From Diphasiastrum complanatum (taxonomy: Eukaryota > Streptophyta > Lycopodiopsida > Lycopodiales > Lycopodiaceae), in NCBI GenBank assembly GCA_029204225.1, contig CM055096.1, positions 1,635,908-1,699,907 on the forward strand: a DNA stretch of 64,000 nt, read 5' to 3'. Shown one piece after another: positions 22,591 through 32,960 of this stretch. Within the stretch, counting starts at the first letter, position 1, and the number at the start of each line of letters is the position of its first letter. The notes below the pieces were generated by a model. That model was not told where the DNA came from. It ran no database searches and was given only the letters and a program-made list of their open reading frames with translations. Both the position numbers and the translations under genes were made by a program.

Positions 22591-23245
22591 TGTGAAAAAT
22601 ACAGATCCTAAGTGGATCTAAACTCCAAGATCATTGGCTTGAATGCTTGCACTCCAAACTACATAAGCTAGGAATTGGCAACACATTCTATGCTACCTAG
22701 AATGCAAAGAACTTGATCAAAAAGCATTTATCACAAATGGAAACTTCCATAAACATCAAGTGCGGCCCAAAATAGCATTATACAGTCCATAATACATCAG
22801 CCTATCACTTTTGGAAAGCACCTAAGATCATACACAATAGCTTGAAGACAATACACACAACAATGCTCTCAATGGAGGAAGAAACAATGACAATGATCTA
22901 TTGATCTCAATGAAGCATACAAAAGGTTTCTCCAACCTGTTCTCCACGACTTCCCTACTATTTATGGATGAGGAAGATGACTCTCTCTCCTCTCTCTAGA
23001 AGGTACTTGACCCTAGATATTCCCTATATAGGAAAAATAGCTAAAAATGGCTTATATGACCAAAATACATCAAAATGGTCTCATTTTGAAGGGTATGAAG
23101 TTTGACACTTCATCATACTGAAAAAATACAGTAAATAAAAACATTGTGGCCTGGTTCACACGTGTGAAACTCCAGAACCAAAACTATTTACAATTTTAGC
23201 CAATTTAGGCCTCAAACTAGCTAGGAAATGTTGACAATTTTCACA
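22591..23245 (-). repeat. Copia-A 3' LTR
   Basis: 655 bp, TGTG...CACA. Holds the perfect 14-bp palindrome TTCACACGTGTGAA at 23155-23168. The first LTR bases in coding sense include the stop codon of pol. Confidence 0.95.
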
Positions 23246-26200
23246 CTCCCTCTTCAACATTGGATGCTAGTTTCAACATAGTCTTTGAGCACATTCCAAG
23301 ATTAGATCTATGCATTAAATATAGGTCCTTTCCCAATGGTTTGGTGAAGATATCAGCCACACACTCCTTTGAAGAGACATGTTGAAGCTCCACCTCTTTG
23401 GCAATGACTTGATCTCTCACAAAATGGTGAGCAATCTCAATGTGCTTGCTCCTTGCATGAAAAACAGGATTGCTTGCCAAGCTTTGGGCTGAAAGGTTAT
23501 CACAAAGTATGATTGGAGTCTTCTCTGGTTCCAGCAAGTGAAGATCCAATAACATCCTCTTGATCCAAAGAATCTCCTTGGTGCATGTTGTTAATGCCTT
23601 GTACTCGGCTTCGGTGGAAGATAGAGAGATAGTTGGTTGCTTCTTTGATAGCCATGAGACCACTCCATCTCCAAGATAGATTGCAAAGGCACTTGTTGAC
23701 TTCCTATCCATTTGATCACCTGCAAAATCTGAATCTGAAAATCCACAAAGGTTAGGTGTAGTACCTCCATACAAGATGCCAAAATCTCTAGATCCCGAGA
23801 TGTATCTAAGTACTCTCTTTCCTAGCTTCCAATGAGCCTCACTAGGATCTTGCATAAATTGACTTAGTTTACCAACCACAAAGCTTAGATCAGGTCTTGT
23901 GATGGTTAACCATATAAGAGATCCTATTAGCCTTCTATAGAGAGTAATGTCCTTGAAGGATCTTTCATTACTTCTTGTAGTTAGCTTTACATTTGATTCC
24001 ATAGGAGTAGAAACAACTTTACAATCTTCCATATGAAACCTTTTTAGAATAGAGTTAACATACTTTTCTTGACATATGAATGTAGATTTAGAAGTTCTAA
24101 TAATCTCTATTCCTAAGATATAATGAAGTTTACCAAGATCTTGAATTTCAAACTCTCTTTTGAGTGCCATCTTGATTTCATCTATATCTAGATTGTTACC
24201 ACCACTTAAGATAATGTCATCAACATAGATCAAAAGTAAAGTGATATCATTTTCATTCAATCTAAAGTAGAGAGAATGATCATACTCACTCATAACAAAG
24301 TTTTGAGAAAGTAAGAAGGAATTGAGCTTAGCATACCAACTCCTTGGTGCTTGCTTTAGCCCATACAAACTCTTTTGGAGATAGCACACATGATTAGGCT
24401 CATCATGTGAAACATAGCCCTCGGGTTGCTCCATGTAAATATCTTCTTCAAGATCACCATTCAAGAAGGCATTAGTAACATCCATTTGCCACATATCCCA
24501 ATCATAAAGAGTTGCAAGAGAGATTAGGATTCGAATAGTTACCATCTTTGCCACGGGTGCAAAGGTCTCATCATAGTCAATACCATATTCTTGAGCATAC
24601 CCCTTTGCCACCAACCTTGCCTTGTACTTGTTGATTGATCCATCTTGATTTGTCTTGATCTTGAAGATCCACTTACAACCAATTTCCTTCTTGTCCTTTG
24701 GAAGCTTTACCAACCTCCATGTGTTGCTTTTGATGAGTGCTTGATGCTCATGATCCATGGCTTGGATCCATTCCTTCTTTTGAATTGCTTCACCTACACA
24801 AGTTGGTTCATCAAAAGAGGTAAGAAAAGCAAAGTTAGAGTTGTCCACCACTTGCTTTCCTTTTTCATCATAGGTTAGCCTTGATGGCTTAGCCCTTTGC
24901 CTTTGAGTCTTCCTTGAAGTTTGCTTTGGAGTGGCATCTCCATCTTCATCCAAGACATCTTGCACATCATGATGATTAGTAGGCACATCAACATCAACAT
25001 CAACAACATTGGAAACATTCTCTTCATGAAAGATGACATCCCTACTTATGACAACTTTCTTTGTAGAAGGAATGTACACTTTGTAAGCCTTGCTTACTTC
25101 ACTATAGCCAACAAACACACCCTTCTTTGATGAAGGATCTTCTTTAGTTCTATCATCAAGTGTGATATTGACAAAACATGTACATCCAAAGATCCTACAA
25201 TGCTTGACACTCGGCCTTCTACCATAAAGAACCTCATGAGGAGTTTTACCATCCAAGGAAGCACTTGTCCATCTATTACATAGATAGTTAGCACATGCTA
25301 AAGCTTCCCCCCAAAAAGACTTAGCAAGATTAGCATGTAGTCTCATTGCCTTGGCACATTCACAAAGGGTTCTATTCTTCCTCTCGGCCACTCCATTCTG
25401 TTGTGGAGTCCTAGGACTAGACATCTCCCTCTTAATCCCATGTGCTATACAAAAGTCTTTGAACCTATTTGAGGTGTATTCCCCTCCATTATCAGATCTT
25501 AAGCATTTGATCTTTGTATTGAATTGGTTTTCCATTTCATTCTTGAACTTGACAAATGCAGCAAACACTTCATCCTTACTTTTAAGAAGATAGATCCAAG
25601 TATACCTACTAAAGTCATCAATGAAAGTTGCATACATCTTTGCCCCACCATTGCTAGTTGTACTAGAAGAATGAATATCAGAATGCACAAGTTGAAAAGC
25701 TTCTTTAGATCTAGAAGTAGATCTAGAATAAGCAAGTCTATGAGATTTGGACAAGGCACAATGTTCACAAACACTATTGTTTGCAACAAGACTTTTAGGG
25801 AGACCAAGAACAAGCTCTTTCTTTGCCATTACCTCCAAAGATTTGAAGTTGGGATGGCCCAACCTCTTGTGCCAAACTTCTTGGTTTGTCAATTGCTCCC
25901 TAGCCATACATCCTTCATGATTAGAGATCACACATGCATCAAGCTTGAAAAGTTTACCATGCCTCCTACCTTGAGCAATCAAGGATCCACATTTACTTAT
26001 CAAACATGCATCTCCAATGAACTCCACATCAAGTCCTTTGTCAATCATTTGACTTACACTAAGCAAATTCTTAGTGATTGAAGGAATGTACAAAACATTT
26101 TCAAGATTTGCTTTCCTATTTGTTGAAAGGGAAATAGGAATAGTGCCTATGCCTTTGATGTCACATTGACCATCATTTGCAGTGTAGATGATGTTACCTT

Positions 26201-26249
26201 CTCCCTCATAAGACAATAAGGATGTAAAGTATTCCTTATGTCTTGTCAT
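23241..26249 (-). pseudogene. Copia-A pol (protease remainder, integrase, RT, RNase H)
   Basis: Open for 1002 codons from MTRHKEYFTSLL, a few residues after the protease active site, to the stop in the LTR. It contains the integrase HHCC domain and D,D(35)E triad, RT with YVDD, and RNase H with SDSDFAG, STEAEYKAL and ILCDN, as in copia-B. The 2-bp insertion at about 26266-26271 puts it in a different frame from gag and removes the DSGAS active site from the continuous reading, so no Gag-Pol fusion is expected without frameshifting. Apart from that only a few residues differ from copia-B (for example Thr for Ile in the CEC region after integrase AERKNR). Confidence 0.92.
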
Positions 26250-27196
26250 GTGAGATGAGGCTCCACTACATCAATCCACCAAGGATCATTATCATCTATG
26301 TTGGCTAACAAACTTGAAGTCATAACAAGTGATTCACATGTGTTATGTTCTTCCTCATCTATTGTAAGATTTCCTTGCCTCTCTCCTTGCTCTCTTTTCT
26401 TCTTATAACATTCATTTGCAAAATGACCTTTTATCCCACAATAAAAGCACTTGAACTTTGACTTATTGTTCTTAGTAGAAGAGGAAGAGGAAGAGTGATC
26501 ATCATGATCAAAGTTACCACCTTTGGACCATTTCCCTTTGCCTTTACCTTTGCCCTTGAATTTGCCTTTTGTGAAGAAAGCCTCTTCACCTCCACCTTGC
26601 AAGGATGCACCATCAAGCTTTGATTGCAACCTATGTTCTTCAGCCAATAAGATTTCTTGCAAGTCAACCACACTTGGCAAGACTCTTTGAATGGCAAAAC
26701 TTTGCACAAGGTTAGCATGTTCATTTAGCAAACCATTCAACATAACTTGGACTATTTCACCATCTTTTATGTTCTCATCAATGCATGCTAAATCATCACT
26801 TAGGGACTTAACTCTCAAGATAAATGCATGAGCACTTTCACCCTCTCTTTGCCTACTAGAAAATATTTGTCTCCTTAGGGTCAATACCCTAGATGTGGAC
26901 TTTGATTCAAAGAGCTTCTTTAAGGCATTCCATGCCTCACTTGCACTTTGACACTTTCCAACTTCCTTGAGAAGTTCATTTGTAACATTCATTTTAATGA
27001 TATGAAGAGCCCTTTTGGCCTTCTTATCAAACCTTTGTTGCTCTTGAAGTGTGAGAGGTCTCTCTTCAATTTCTGCAACTATGTCCATGAGTTCATTCAA
27101 CTCAAGTAAGGACTCCATCCTCACTTTCCAAGTAGAGTAGTTTGATGAACTCAACCTTTCACTAGACTCTAGCATGATCCCACCATTGGAAGCCAT
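26246..27196 (-). CDS. gag: Copia-A Gag (316 residues, ends at frameshift)
   Basis: ATG at 27196, the same start as in copia-B. The N-terminal 190 residues form the copia Gag (UBN2-like) region with YSTWKVRMESLL and AWNALKKLFES. A Lys/Gly-rich basic stretch (about 210-226) and one zinc knuckle, C250-X2-C-X4-H-X4-C263, follow. The reading leaves the pol frame at residue 310, exactly where the protease DSG begins, and ends after seven more codons. Gag itself should therefore be made whole, and the copy could still supply particles. One residue difference from copia-B in this part is Gln for Pro near residue 180. Confidence 0.85.
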   Translation of the reverse strand: MASNGGIMLESSERLSSSNYSTWKVRMESLLELNELMDIVAEIEERPLTLQEQQRFDKKAKRALHIIKMNVTNELLKEVGKCQSASEAWNALKKLFESKSTSRVLTLRRQIFSSRQREGESAHAFILRVKSLSDDLACIDENIKDGEIVQVMLNGLLNEHANLVQSFAIQRVLPSVVDLQEILLAEEHRLQSKLDGASLQGGGEEAFFTKGKFKGKGKGKGKWSKGGNFDHDDHSSSSSSTKNNKSKFKCFYCGIKGHFANECYKKKREQGERQGNLTIDEEEHNTCESLVMTSSLLANIDDNDPWWIDVVEPHLT

Positions 27197-28353
27197 GATT
27201 CTAATGTTTCTTCAACTTTTAGGTTCTGTCCTAAAGCACTTAGCACTCACTTTTCTCTCAACAAATGATAGATAAAGAGATCTATGAAGATTTAGGACCC
27301 TAAAACACTTCTATCTTGAACCTAGATGGTTTCCAAGCATAGAAAGGAAGATTGAAACACATGCAACACTTTGCACACACTAAGAATGGATTACAAAATC
27401 AAACCAACCTGAACACACTCTTGCTTAAGCTCTCAAACTTTCCAGCAAGTGACCAAATCAAGTTATGGTGTGAAGAGTTACTTGCATTCTTAGAAAATAC
27501 CCAAAACTAGGATGCCAAGATTACCTAGTAATGAACAAACTTGATCAACATATGATCAACACACTAAGATATTGATTCAACCTGTAAAACCACATGTAAA
27601 CCACACTTCTAAAAGTTTATAAACTCCAGCAAGTGATAAATACAAGATTTAGAGGTGAATGAATGAGCACACTTAGTGAATCACAAGACTAGCTTCACTA
27701 TCTTGTCAAATCTTGGTGTTTAGATGTAGATCTAAGATCACTTCACATGAGAATGTTCCTCAACCTGTTAAGAACCTGAAAACACACTTGCATAATGGTT
27801 AACACCTTCCAGCAAATGCTCCAATCAAATTACATAAGGAGAGTTACTTACATGCTCAACAAAGTACACCAAAATTTATGCCAAAATTGATGACAATCTT
27901 TACAATATGCTCTTCACAATGGAGCTTACAATATGTTCACCCAAAAAAGGGGATCTTTCATCCAAATGGGAGCTTTGCTCAGCCTTTAGGAGAATTACAA
28001 CTCACTCAAAAGAGCATTTGTCATCCACTTAAGGAGAAGTTTCATCCACTTAAGGAGAGTGTTCATCCAAGAATGGAGATTGTCAACAATAGGATTGAAA
28101 AGAACATTGTTAGTATTGAATATGCACAAGCCTCACAATCACAAATGATTAGGTGTTATGATCTGATCCAAAATAGTTTCTTTTCAGCCTCTGATCTTCA
28201 ATAGACCTGAAATATGCTTTTGATCCACAAGTTCAACTCACAAAACAAAGGTTAGTAAGATTTGATCAACAAAGCAATGCAAAATCATGCTAGAACTTGA
28301 TCAAACATCCAAATATCACCAAAAATGGAATACTTACTGTAAATAGAAGCCAA
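27197..28353 (-). other. Copia-A leader with three diverged repeats
   Basis: About 1.15 kb between PBS and gag. Three diverged units start near 27404, 27578 and 27761, each opening with CAACCTG and holding a CCAGCAA(G/A)TG block. A 108-codon plus-strand frame (27878-28204) is antisense and I do not call it a gene. Confidence 0.7.
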
Positions 28354-28368
28354 CCAGCTCTGATACCA
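28354..28368 (-). other. Copia-A primer-binding site, initiator tRNA-Met
   Basis: The minus strand reads TGGTATCAGAGCTGG immediately after the LTR end, the usual plant copia PBS. Confidence 0.93.
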
Positions 28369-29023
28369 TGTGAAAAATACAGATCCTAAGTGGATCTAAA
28401 CTCCAAGATCATTGGCTTGAATGCTTGCACTCCAAACTACATAAGCTAGGAATTGGCAACACATTCTATGCTACCTAGAATGCAAAGAACTTGATCAAAA
28501 AGCATTTATCACAAATGGAAACTTCCATAAACATCAAGTGCGGCCCAAAATAGCATTATACAGTCCATAATACATCAGCCTATCACTTTTGGAAAGCACC
28601 TAAGATCATACACAATAGCTTGAAGACAATACACACAACAATGCTCTCAATGGAGGAAGAAACAATGACAATGATCTATTGATCTCAATGAAGCATACAA
28701 AAGGTTTTTCCAACCTGTTCTCCACGACTTCCCTACTATTTATGGATGAGGAAGATGACTCTCTCTCCTCTCTCTAGAAGGTACTTGACCCTAGATATTT
28801 CCTATATAGGAAAAATAGCTAAAAATGGCTTATATGACCAAAATACATCAAAATGGTCTCATTTTGAAGGGTATGAAGTTTGACACTTCATCATACTGAA
28901 AAAATACAGTAAATAAAAACATTGTGGCCTGGTTCACACGTGTGAAACTCCAGAACCAAAACTATTTACAATTTTAGCCAATTTAGGCCTCAAACTAGCT
29001 AGGAAATGTTGACAATTTTCACA
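28369..29023 (-). repeat. Copia-A 5' LTR
   Basis: 655 bp; differs from the other copia-A LTR at two T/C positions (the CTCC/TTCC and TCCC/TTCC sites near 28707 and 28799). Same palindrome at 28933-28946. Confidence 0.95.
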
Positions 29024-29126
29024 AATAGGTGATGGTCCCGTGGAACCTGCCTAATGTTTGTTATGGCGAAAAGTCGATATCCGACAAAGCGATCGTAAAT
29101 TCGTCAAAATTTGAACTGAAAAAGAC

Positions 29127-29386
29127 CTATTTATATAAGAAAATTTGCACGTGTGGAGGAGTGGCGAAGGAACACGTGTTGACATGTGATTGGCCAAAAT
29201 AAATGCGCCGTACCTTGAATAATTGATCTGACATCTGTCACGTGTGAGAATGACACGCGTCGCTAATGGATTCGCGCACGTGTCTCAACCCATGTGTCCC
29301 CATAATTGGGTCATCATTATCAAGACAGAATTTCCACGTGGTCTAGTCATCTGACGACATGTGTCTCGGCCATCTTTTCACACGTG
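29127..29386 (-). promoter_or_regulatory. Six G-boxes next to a TATA box
   Basis: CACGTG occurs at 29148, 29173, 29239, 29277, 29335 and 29381 (first base). On the minus strand a TTATATAAATAGG box (29139-29127) lies just downstream of the nearest one, as in a plant promoter reading leftwards. G-boxes bind bZIP and bHLH factors. No downstream gene is identified; the duplication edge is at 29076. Confidence 0.5.
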
Positions 29387-29541
29387 CAAAAATTTGTGAA
29401 AATTCATTAAAAAAAAACAAACTGAATTCAAAATTAGACATTTTAAACAAAAATAATAGAACTGAAGTTCCAAATATCACTCTTAGGCTCACAACCAGGT
29501 CTGACAAGCACGTCAAATCAATGTGTGCTTGAGAGAGATAT
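29387..29541. other. Unassigned stretch before C3
   Basis: A/T-rich with an A run at 29410; no coding match or repeat recognised. Confidence 0.4.
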
Positions 29542-30350
29542 TTGAAGTTGGATTCAAGAGGCAAGGATTTGAGTTTTATTTGTCAATCCAAATATGCTTC
29601 TTCTATCTTAGAAAAGTTTGAAATGAAAGATTGTAAAGGAGTAGAAACTTCTATGGAACAAAATGTAAAAGTTTCCAATAGTGATGATGAAGCATCCTTT
29701 GAGGACATCACACTATATAGGAGACTTGTAGGTCCTTAATCTATCTTACTATAGCTAGACCTGATCTAAGTTATAGTGTAGGCAAACTAAGCCAATCTAT
29801 GCAAAATCCGTTGGTTTGTCATTGGAAAAATGCAAAAAGGGTGTTGAGGTACATCTCGGCCATCAAGAATTTTGGCATTTTATATGATGGATCTAATCTT
29901 GCCTTAAGGGCATATTCGGATGCTGATTTTGCAGGTGATAAAGTGGATAGGAGGTCCACAAGTGCTTTTGTTACCTTCCTTTGCAATGGCATAGTCTCTT
30001 GGCTTTCCAATAAGCAAGATACTATTTCTCTATCTTCAACCGAATCGGAATACAAGGCACTAACATCCACAACAAAGGAGATCCTATGGTTGAAGAGGCT
30101 TTTGCAAGTCATGGAGGCCGAGGAGCAGCCAATAATATTTTGTGACAACCAATCAAGCCAAACATTAGCAACCAATCCCACATTCCATGCAAGGAGCAAG
30201 CACATAGAGATTGCTCACCATTTTTGGAGGGAAAAGGTTCAAGCAAAAGAGATCAAGCTAATCATGTGTCTTTTTCAGATTGCCTTGCTGATCTACTCAC
30301 TAAAGCCTTGCCAAAGGCTTCATTTATCAAGTTAAGATCAGCCTTAGGAG
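29542..30350 (+). pseudogene. Copia C3 fragment: end of RT and RNase H
   Basis: It starts within the RT connection region (LSFICQSKYASSILEKFEM, then FEDITLYRRLVG), loses frame briefly near 29738, continues with PDLSYSVGKLSQ and RVLRYISAIKNFGILY, and then RNase H: AYSDADFAGDKVDRRSTSA, SLSSTESEYKAL, IIFCDNQSSQ, HARSKHIEIAHHF. After about 30260 a frameshift leads to DLLTKALPKA. It is a relative, not a copy, of the copia-A/B family (same motifs, many replacements). All upstream parts are missing, so it is a 5'-truncated remnant. Confidence 0.85.
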
Positions 30351-30395
30351 TTGTACATAGATGTACTATAGTTGTATCATGTAAAAATTGAGGAG

Positions 30396-30989
30396 TGTTA
30401 GAATTAAGCAATTTTCACATGGTTTTTGATGTATTTTGACATCTATGTGGATCCACATGTGTGAAATGACACTTGTAATATTCAGATCCATTTTGATTAG
30501 CTTTCATTTGAGTCTAATATGACATCTCCTAAATTATAGGAGTTAGGTCCTAGATTGTAGGAATCTAGAAGGTCAACACAAACCACCGATGGATGATGTG
30601 GCAAACTTGATAGATCTTATCCAAAGTGGATATGGATGAGTACAATGCGTTGTCCCACACATGCTGGATGCAGCTTAGAGAGAGAGTATTGTGATTTTGT
30701 ACTTGATCCATGATGGATCCATTATTGAGCTAATGATGAAAAATCTTGGTTTATGAAGCAATCTTTGTGTTTTGAATCTCTTAAGCACTTTCTTTGTGGA
30801 TGAATGCTTAGTAAATGATAAGTAAACTATTTCTCTTTTATCAGGCCGTACAGTAGCTGTACTTCACACGTGTGAAGTCGTGGATCATCATTTTTTATTG
30901 TTCTTGCTTGGAATCACAAAGATTGTCAAGTAGAAGCTAGATTTGGAAGCTAGTCTTGATATAGATCAAGATCCCAAGCTATTCTTGGC
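30396..30989 (+). repeat. C3 3' LTR
   Basis: It begins TGTTAGAATTAAGC after the purine tract ATTGAGGAG (30387-30395). It contains an 18-bp perfect palindrome ACTTCACACGTGTGAAGT at 30861-30878. The right end was set where the E3-like LTR begins and is approximate. Confidence 0.55.
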
Positions 30990-31985
30990 TGATTCTATCA
31001 AATCCCCAAGATACTCGAATAGAGCAACTCAAGAGTGCCTCTCACCTTAGACTGAGGAGGTCTCTGAGAAGGTAAGACTAATGAAGACTGAGAGCCGAGG
31101 AATACTAGTTAGTAATGACAAGTAAGAATTGTGTAAGCCTCATGGTGAATTACGGAAGATGGAATGACCATGTAGGAACTAGTATTTCTAGGCAAATGTA
31201 ATAAATGCAAGTAGACCTCTCTTAAAGAAAGTAGAGTGAGCCAACTTTTGATGGTGACCTCTAGTGGAGAGCATTATTCCACTTGTAATTTGTGAAATGT
31301 GGAAATTCCACTAGGATGCCACCTAAGGAGCTCTCTTGCTTATTTAAGAGACTCCCTCTTTGTGAAGAGGAGCCTTTGAGAATTGTATCAACTCCATGCT
31401 GAAATAAGAAGAGCTTCCACGAGTTAGATGCAACCATTGAGCTCCTTGATCATGATGTTTTTCTTGAGTGATGCCCCTATGATCATGCCCTTCCATTAAA
31501 ATGTGTGTGGTTGTGGAATATAGAGTGGATTAGATTTCATGTTTTTGTAGAGTGGATTAACTTTCTTGATTTCTTGTGGATTAACATAGGAACCAACATT
31601 CATGTAAACTACATAGGCTAGATCTGTGGTGTAAATCTTGCATATCTTTGACATTCCAGTTCTTGATGTTCTTGGGGAGTCCAAGAATCAAAAGGCTGGT
31701 TGGTTTCTTGATTCTTGGACTTCTTATATGCTGTAGATTAGTTTTGTTTCTTGTTTTTGTCAAGTTATGCAAGGTAGCTTAGTGTTAATGTAGTGTAGGC
31801 TCTGATTTTAGTTTGTTTTAAGTGTAGGTATCTGTAGAAATCCATTGAATGTTCATTGGTTTGCATGCTGATCAGTGAATGAGCATTCTTAGCTTGCATC
31901 TCTATGTAGAAATGACGTCCTTGAGTAGTCCTCTGATAGGCAGGACATAAAGAAAATACTACATCAAAATTCTGTCTGCTTCTAC
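30990..31985 (+). repeat. E3-like LTR in M
   Basis: It aligns with 19624-20680 in order along its length, from the GATTCTA start through CACCTTAGACTGAGGAGG, the TATA-like box (31341-31348) and the CCACGAGTTA block. Divergence is much higher than between copies A and B. What follows looks like a long leader and a gag start, so it may be the 5' LTR of another E3-type element. Confidence 0.55.
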
Positions 31986-32281
31986 CTAGGTTGGGACCGT
32001 AAAATCAAGAAACTATCTAACAAATGCCATGAAGCCTGATAATAGGTAGATACGGTTTTGAAAAAGTGGCCTGAAAGAACTGAATTAAACAACAGGTGTT
32101 CTGGAGCAGGGGATCTATCAACATTAGGCACCATTGCTACTTGAACCCCAATGCATACTACATCCAACAGCACAACAACAAAGTCCACACTCAGATTACT
32201 GCACACACACTCCAATTCTTTTACCACATCTAAGTTTTCGTAACTGAACAAAGCCACTTCAATGACTATCTCCTCGCCCAT
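31982..32281 (-). CDS. Unidentified 99-codon ORF
   Basis: An ATG at 32281 opens an uninterrupted frame starting MGEEIVIEVALFSYENLDVV and ending SFLILRSQPR before TAG at the LTR edge. It is hydrophobic-rich with a Val/Leu-rich centre (SVDFVVVLLDVVCIG) and two Cys before it. I recognise no family. It runs opposite to the surrounding plus-strand element. It may be a chance frame, a captured gene fragment, or part of the leader. No second copy lies in this window. Confidence 0.25.
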   Translation of the reverse strand: MGEEIVIEVALFSYENLDVVKELECVCSNLSVDFVVVLLDVVCIGVQVAMVPNVDRSPAPEHLLFNSVLSGHFFKTVSTYYQASWHLLDSFLILRSQPR

Positions 32282-32378
32282 ATCCACAGGCTGTTAGAAT
32301 CACAAATTTGTTGTTCTTGCAAACACACTAATAGACCTGGATTCGATTCTACTCAAGCTCACGCTCCTCCCATTCCTC

Positions 32379-32960
32379 ATGCTTGAAATCTCAACCGGAA
32401 CCGCAACTTCGAATCTCAACCGACACACACTGTCCGATCTCAACCGACGATCATCTGTTACATCTCAACCAACGATGATCTATTCTCAACCGACGACCAA
32501 GCTTCAGATCTCAATCGACGGCCCTGCTTCGGATCTCAACCGATGGCCCTACTTCAAATCTTAATTGACGACCTGTTTCAATTCTCAACCGACGGCCCTA
32601 TATCAGATCTCAACCGACGGCAAGCTTCAGATCTCAACCGACGGCCAAGCTTCAGATCTCAATAGACGGCCCTATTTTAGATCTCAACCAACGGCCCTGT
32701 TTCAGATCTCAACCGATGACCTACTTCAATTCTCAATCGACGGCCCTGCTTCAGATCTGAACCGATGACCTGCTTTACCGATGGCCCTGCTTCAGATCTC
32801 AACCGACAACCTACTTCAATTCTCAATCGACGGTCTATCTCAATTTTCAACCAACAACCTGTATGAAATCTCAACCGGCAAACCATTTCAGATCTCAACT
32901 GACACACTGTCGATTCTCAACCGACAGCCAATATCAACCGACAGCCAGTGTGAGATCTCA
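32379..32960. repeat. 24-25 bp minisatellite, about 22 units
   Basis: Diverged tandem units with core GATCTCAACCGACGGCCC followed by a short variable part (TGCTTCA, AAGCTTCA, TATATCA). The unit length is not a multiple of three, so the protein-like repeats in its frames are incidental. One junction near 32775 is internally shortened. Confidence 0.85.

Larger units (their letters stand above)
22591..29023 (-). mobile_element. Ty1/copia element copia-A, nearly intact
   Basis: 6433 bp with two 655-bp LTRs differing at two positions that I can find, 5-bp target duplications AATAG (22586-22590 and 29024-29028), PBS for initiator tRNA-Met, leader, gag-pol and polypurine tract, all on the minus strand. 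It inserted 22 bp inside G4; copy B shows the empty site at about 61551. Gag-pol is split by a 2-bp insertion relative to copia-B. Confidence 0.96.
3413..29076 (+). repeat. Segmental duplication, copy A
   Basis: From GCTCCTTGTAAGG at 3413 to GAAAAGTCG ending at 29076 the sequence is collinear with 35054-61599. The only large differences are copia-A here, copia-B in the other copy, and a roughly 848-bp segment missing here after 7131. Without the copia insertions the copies are about 19.2 and 20.1 kb. The left end lies inside G1 gag, which continues coherently into 1-3412. The right end lies just inside G4, which does not continue here. Confidence 0.92.

Noticed and set aside
25524-26081. 185-codon plus-strand ORF, identical at 54654-55211
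   Set aside because: It lies antisense to the copia integrase; the sense strand carries the conserved catalytic residues, and identity between copies follows from the recent common origin.
27878-28204. 108-codon plus-strand ORF in the copia leader (also 57006-57332)
   Set aside because: Antisense to the element transcript, repetitive, no family resemblance; unchanged only because both copies are young.
31496-31772. Short minus-strand ORFs in the M LTR
   Set aside because: They fall inside a non-coding LTR that aligns with 19624-20680, where the frames are not conserved.
32379-32960. CRISPR-like array
   Set aside because: Units are contiguous and diverged without unique spacers, in plant DNA; it is a minisatellite.
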